Below are positions 8,389-10,572 of a stretch of 10,572 bases of DNA, in pieces; positions within the stretch are counted from its first letter, which is position 1; each line of letters starts with the position of its first letter. Under the pieces are notes generated by a model, which did not search any database, was not told the origin of the DNA, and worked only from the letters and a program-made list of their open reading frames with translations. Location of the stretch: assembly GCA_027596945.1 (NCBI GenBank), contig JADGJH010001342.1, positions 1-10,572 of the forward strand. Reading direction: 5' to 3'. The translations under genes and the position numbers were made by a program. This stretch comes from Physocladia obscura (Eukaryota > Chytridiomycota > Chytridiomycetes > Chytridiales > Chytriomycetaceae).

Positions 8389-9388
8389 ATGACACCTCCC
8401 AGCAACGACCACAGCGACAAAAACAGTATCATTACTGAAAATGGCCTTTTTGGCAGCTTCCTCCTCGAAGACGATTTGTTTGACTTTGGTGTGTTTTTTC
8501 CTATTTTTGTGGGTATCAACAAAAATTTTAACGAGAGTCGAATCACTTTTTTTTGTAGGTGAAACAACAGCATCGTTTTCTTCCCCCCCACAAACTTCTG
8601 TCAATACTCGGTATGAATTTGGTGGAATTGACATCAACCAGTGCCTCGTATCTCAGATTGTTGAGAATGCCGACTCTAACATTGTTGGTCTGCTTGATTC
8701 CACATCGGCCCAAATGTTCTCTTCGCTCTTTCCTGACACTGAATTTCAAACTTCACAAGCACCATCCAGATCCAGTGCCCAGCTTCTTCCTTCCGATGCG
8801 GCAAAACTTCTTGCGTCCACTGAGGCACAACTTGATAGTAATCCTTCCCTGGCTCCAATTGTTGCACGCTTGCGTCAGTCGCTCGCTTACGCTGCTGCAG
8901 CTACATCCCAAGGAACCATCTCTCCCTCTACTTCCCCGACATCTCAGTTCATGAACACACCGTTTCTTGGAACTGTTGACTTTACGTCGCCCATGACAAC
9001 TTTGGACACATCCCCGCTTCTCGCGTCTATGGCCGACGCGTTTGCTGTCCAGTGGGATGCTACGCTCCTGTCAGGTTCCCCGATAATACAAGAAAACAAT
9101 CTTTTAGAAAAACCTAAGGCTAAAGTTGGTCGCAAGCGCAAGGAGCGCCCGAATGACCCGGTTGAGCTGTTGCGCGAGATGGACATAAAACGCCAACGGA
9201 ATACTGAATCTGCTCGCAGAAGCAGAGTCAAGCGTATGGCTGAGCTTGACGAATTGCACTCGAGTTTAGATGAAAGCCGAGAAAATGAGCGGAAGGCTCT
9301 AGAGAGGGTCAACGTTCTGGAACATGAGCTTGAGAAGGCTAAGAAGTTGTTGGCGTTGGCTGGAGAACGGTTGAAGGCCGCATTATAA
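8389..9388 (+). CDS. Gcn4/CpcA-like bZIP transcription factor, two exons
   Basis: Exons 8389-8488 and 8559-9388 with a 70-base intron (GTGTGT donor, T8-GTAG acceptor) give 309 residues. I chose ATG 8389 over the in-frame-looking ATG 8441 because splicing from 8389 yields an acidic-aromatic N-terminus (LLEDDLFDF at about 25-33) typical of activation domains. The 8441 frame instead reads through the intron as a hydrophobic segment. A second such patch is MFSSLFPDTEF (about 85-95). The C-terminus is a bZIP: basic region KRQRNTESARRSR at 244-256 with the invariant Asn248 and Arg256, differing from Gcn4's NTEAARRSR at one residue, then a coiled coil to 309. RKRKERP at about 224-230 is a likely nuclear signal. 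In fungi such factors activate amino-acid biosynthesis genes under starvation; orthology is inferred from the basic region and the uORF leader. Confidence 0.92.
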
Positions 9389-9613
9389 TTTCCACATATT
9401 CAGTACATTACTATGAACTGGTTATTTTCTTTCTATTTTCAGCTTCGTTACTTTTTTATTTTTTCTTTGACCTAGTAGAATTTTTCTAGTCATGGGGTTT
9501 TATATGTTGAAGATTATTGCTTCATTCTATTTTTTGTTTCTTCTGGAATACAGAATTTGTTTGTGAAAATTTGTTTTTGTTCTAGTTTTTTCTTTCTTAG
9601 TGTTTTCGAAGCA
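9389..9613. other. T-rich intergenic region after the bZIP gene
   Basis: Contains the bZIP 3' UTR and the promoter of the next gene. It is rich in T runs and has no canonical AATAAA and no ORF or RNA gene that I can see. Confidence 0.5.
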
Positions 9614-10203
9614 ATGGAACATAACGATCGCATTCTAATTCTTGTCTCGCTTTACAACTTTCCAATCTGCCGCGCATCATTCACTGTGAAACGAAACGCA
9701 ACCATCGAATTGTTGCAACGAAAGGTGGAGTAGAATTTTTACCATCAATTGATTTCCGCCACTAAATTGTTCAAAAATTAAATTAATCGAAAAACCTTGA
9801 GATTGCCCAAGAAATTCATGCAAATAGCATCCTTCCAACTGATATTGCTATATTCACTGACGCCAAAAAATGTGCACCGGCCCTTTTCCAATTATCGTCA
9901 CTTCCATTATCATCAATTAACACTCTCCCACTCCCACCATCTCATATCACCTGCAACCCGCATTGGAGACTACTGGACTGTCTTCTTTTTGAAATACCGC
10001 TGTCGCACGCATTAACACCACAAGAAGACTCTGATAGACCTTCGTTGTCGGCTGTGGGATCCAAGAACACTGCTTTTAGCTATATTAACGTCTTGTATGA
10101 TGTTGCCATATATGCTCGAATATATTCCGGTGGTGAGATGGTGGTGCGCACGGGAAATGCGGCGGAGGCTGTTGATCGGACATGCGCTCTTTTAATGTTT
10201 TGA
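9614..10203 (+). CDS. Hypothetical protein, possible ubiquitin-like N-terminus, two exons
   Basis: Exon 1 runs from ATG 9614 to 9724 (37 codons), then a 77-base intron (GTGGAG donor, CTTGAG acceptor), then exon 2 from 9802 to TGA 10203, giving 170 residues. The first exon joins the 133-codon open exon in phase, and the junction reads smoothly as TIELLQRK-IAQEIHA. The N-terminal 50 residues look like a beta-grasp: strand (RILILVSL), strand (ASFTVKR), helix (TIELLQRKIAQEI), strand (DIAIF). That is the order of ubiquitin-like domains and also of Crinkler-type N-termini; this is a pattern judgement only. The rest (HWRLLDCLLFEI, then YINVLYDVAIYARIYSGGE) is unrecognised. A GTGAGA within exon 2 near 10134 could be a donor, so the C-terminus is uncertain. 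Confidence 0.5.
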
Positions 10204-10274
10204 TTTCTTGTCGTATAATTCACAACCTTCATTTTTCCGATTTTGTCATCCCAAAGTGCAACAAAACAAAGAAA

Positions 10275-10572
10275 ATGAGTAGCTGGGCAGAGTTTACTTC
10301 AGGAAACGTGAGTACGCGTCTACCACATCCAAAGTCGGGAATAAGACGCTCCCGCGTTCTCGAGTAGATAGCGATCTCCAAAAAATTCCGTCGTATATCA
10401 TCGAAACTATTAAATCCATATTTTTATTCATTGGATAGTTTAACGTGTACGGTCGTATGACAGCATTGATTTCAGTAATTTGTATGTCATTTTTATTCGA
10501 GTTTATTGATTTTGATAGCTATTGTTTTTTTTTTTTTTTTAATTTGTGTTGATGTGTGTGTTATACACATAT
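10275..10572 (+). CDS. TVP18: TVP18-like Golgi membrane protein, 5' part only
   Basis: Partial gene running off the right edge. Exon 1 (10275-10307) encodes 11 residues, MSSWAEFTSGN, and ends at a strong GTGAGT donor. A 131-base intron ends in TTGGATAG at 10438, and exon 2 continues in phase as FNVYGRMTALIS, followed by either more hydrophobic sequence (VICMSFLF) or a GTAATT donor at 10475. The joined string EFTSGNFNVYGRMTALIS resembles the N-terminus of fungal Tvp18 proteins, which begin with an EFxSxNFSIYGQW-type motif just before the first membrane helix. Tvp18 is a small tetraspan protein of late Golgi vesicles (Flower/Cg6151-P family). Without splicing, the frame from 10275 stops at 10367. 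The identification rests on about 20 residues. Confidence 0.6.

Noticed and set aside
8944..9312. Minus-strand ORF of 122 codons inside the bZIP exon
   Set aside because: Antisense of an unmistakable bZIP domain; Arg/Ser-rich shadow.
10182..10367. 61-codon ORF covering the TVP18-like first exon
   Set aside because: The upstream part has no family support; the ATG at 10275 with splicing at a GTGAGT donor gives the TVP18-like sequence.
1..10572. tRNA, rRNA, CRISPR or insertion-sequence elements
   Set aside because: No T-loop/B-box pattern outside coding sequence, no rRNA-like blocks, no direct-repeat/spacer array and no transposase-like ORF were seen by eye.

Overview
This window looks like nuclear DNA from a compact fungal genome. 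Genes are dense and several sit about 70-120 bases apart. The coding exons are split by many short GT-AG introns, mostly 56-89 bases. The gene set is fungal in character: a calcium/calmodulin-type kinase, the mitochondrial/cytosolic oligoribonuclease, a Gcn4-type bZIP regulator, a secreted GPI-anchored cysteine-rich protein and a probable TVP18. An early-diverging (for example zoosporic) fungus is my best guess, but this is inference; nothing in the sequence fixes the species.

Layout. Bases 1-230 are AT-rich non-coding DNA with hairpins. Bases 231-2859 (minus strand) carry a five-exon ankyrin-repeat membrane protein of about 793 residues. A divergent promoter (2860-3089) separates it from a seven-exon CaMK-family protein kinase (3090-4742, 408 residues). 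After only 100 bases comes a four-exon oligoribonuclease (4843-5663, 190 residues). Next are a GPI-anchored secreted protein built from repeated cysteine half-modules (5782-7065), an unresolved 520-base stretch with conflicting open frames on both strands, and a small two-exon lysine-rich ORF (7588-7928). The Gcn4/CpcA-like bZIP factor follows (8389-9388, one intron, 309 residues), with a 460-base leader carrying two short upstream ORFs. A two-exon unknown protein with a possible ubiquitin-like N-terminus (9614-10203) and the 5' end of a TVP18-like gene (10275 to the window edge) complete the window.

The genes do not form an operon or obvious pathway cluster. The clearest regulatory signal is the bZIP leader. 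A 3-codon uORF followed by a longer uORF matches the two-uORF plan known for fungal GCN4/cpc-1/cpcA genes and animal ATF4, so translational control by amino-acid starvation is the leading hypothesis. A second signal is an exact inverted pair of forkhead-like sites in the promoter shared by the ankyrin and kinase genes. All splice junctions given here were deduced by eye from frame continuity, GT/AG signals and family conservation, not from transcripts.
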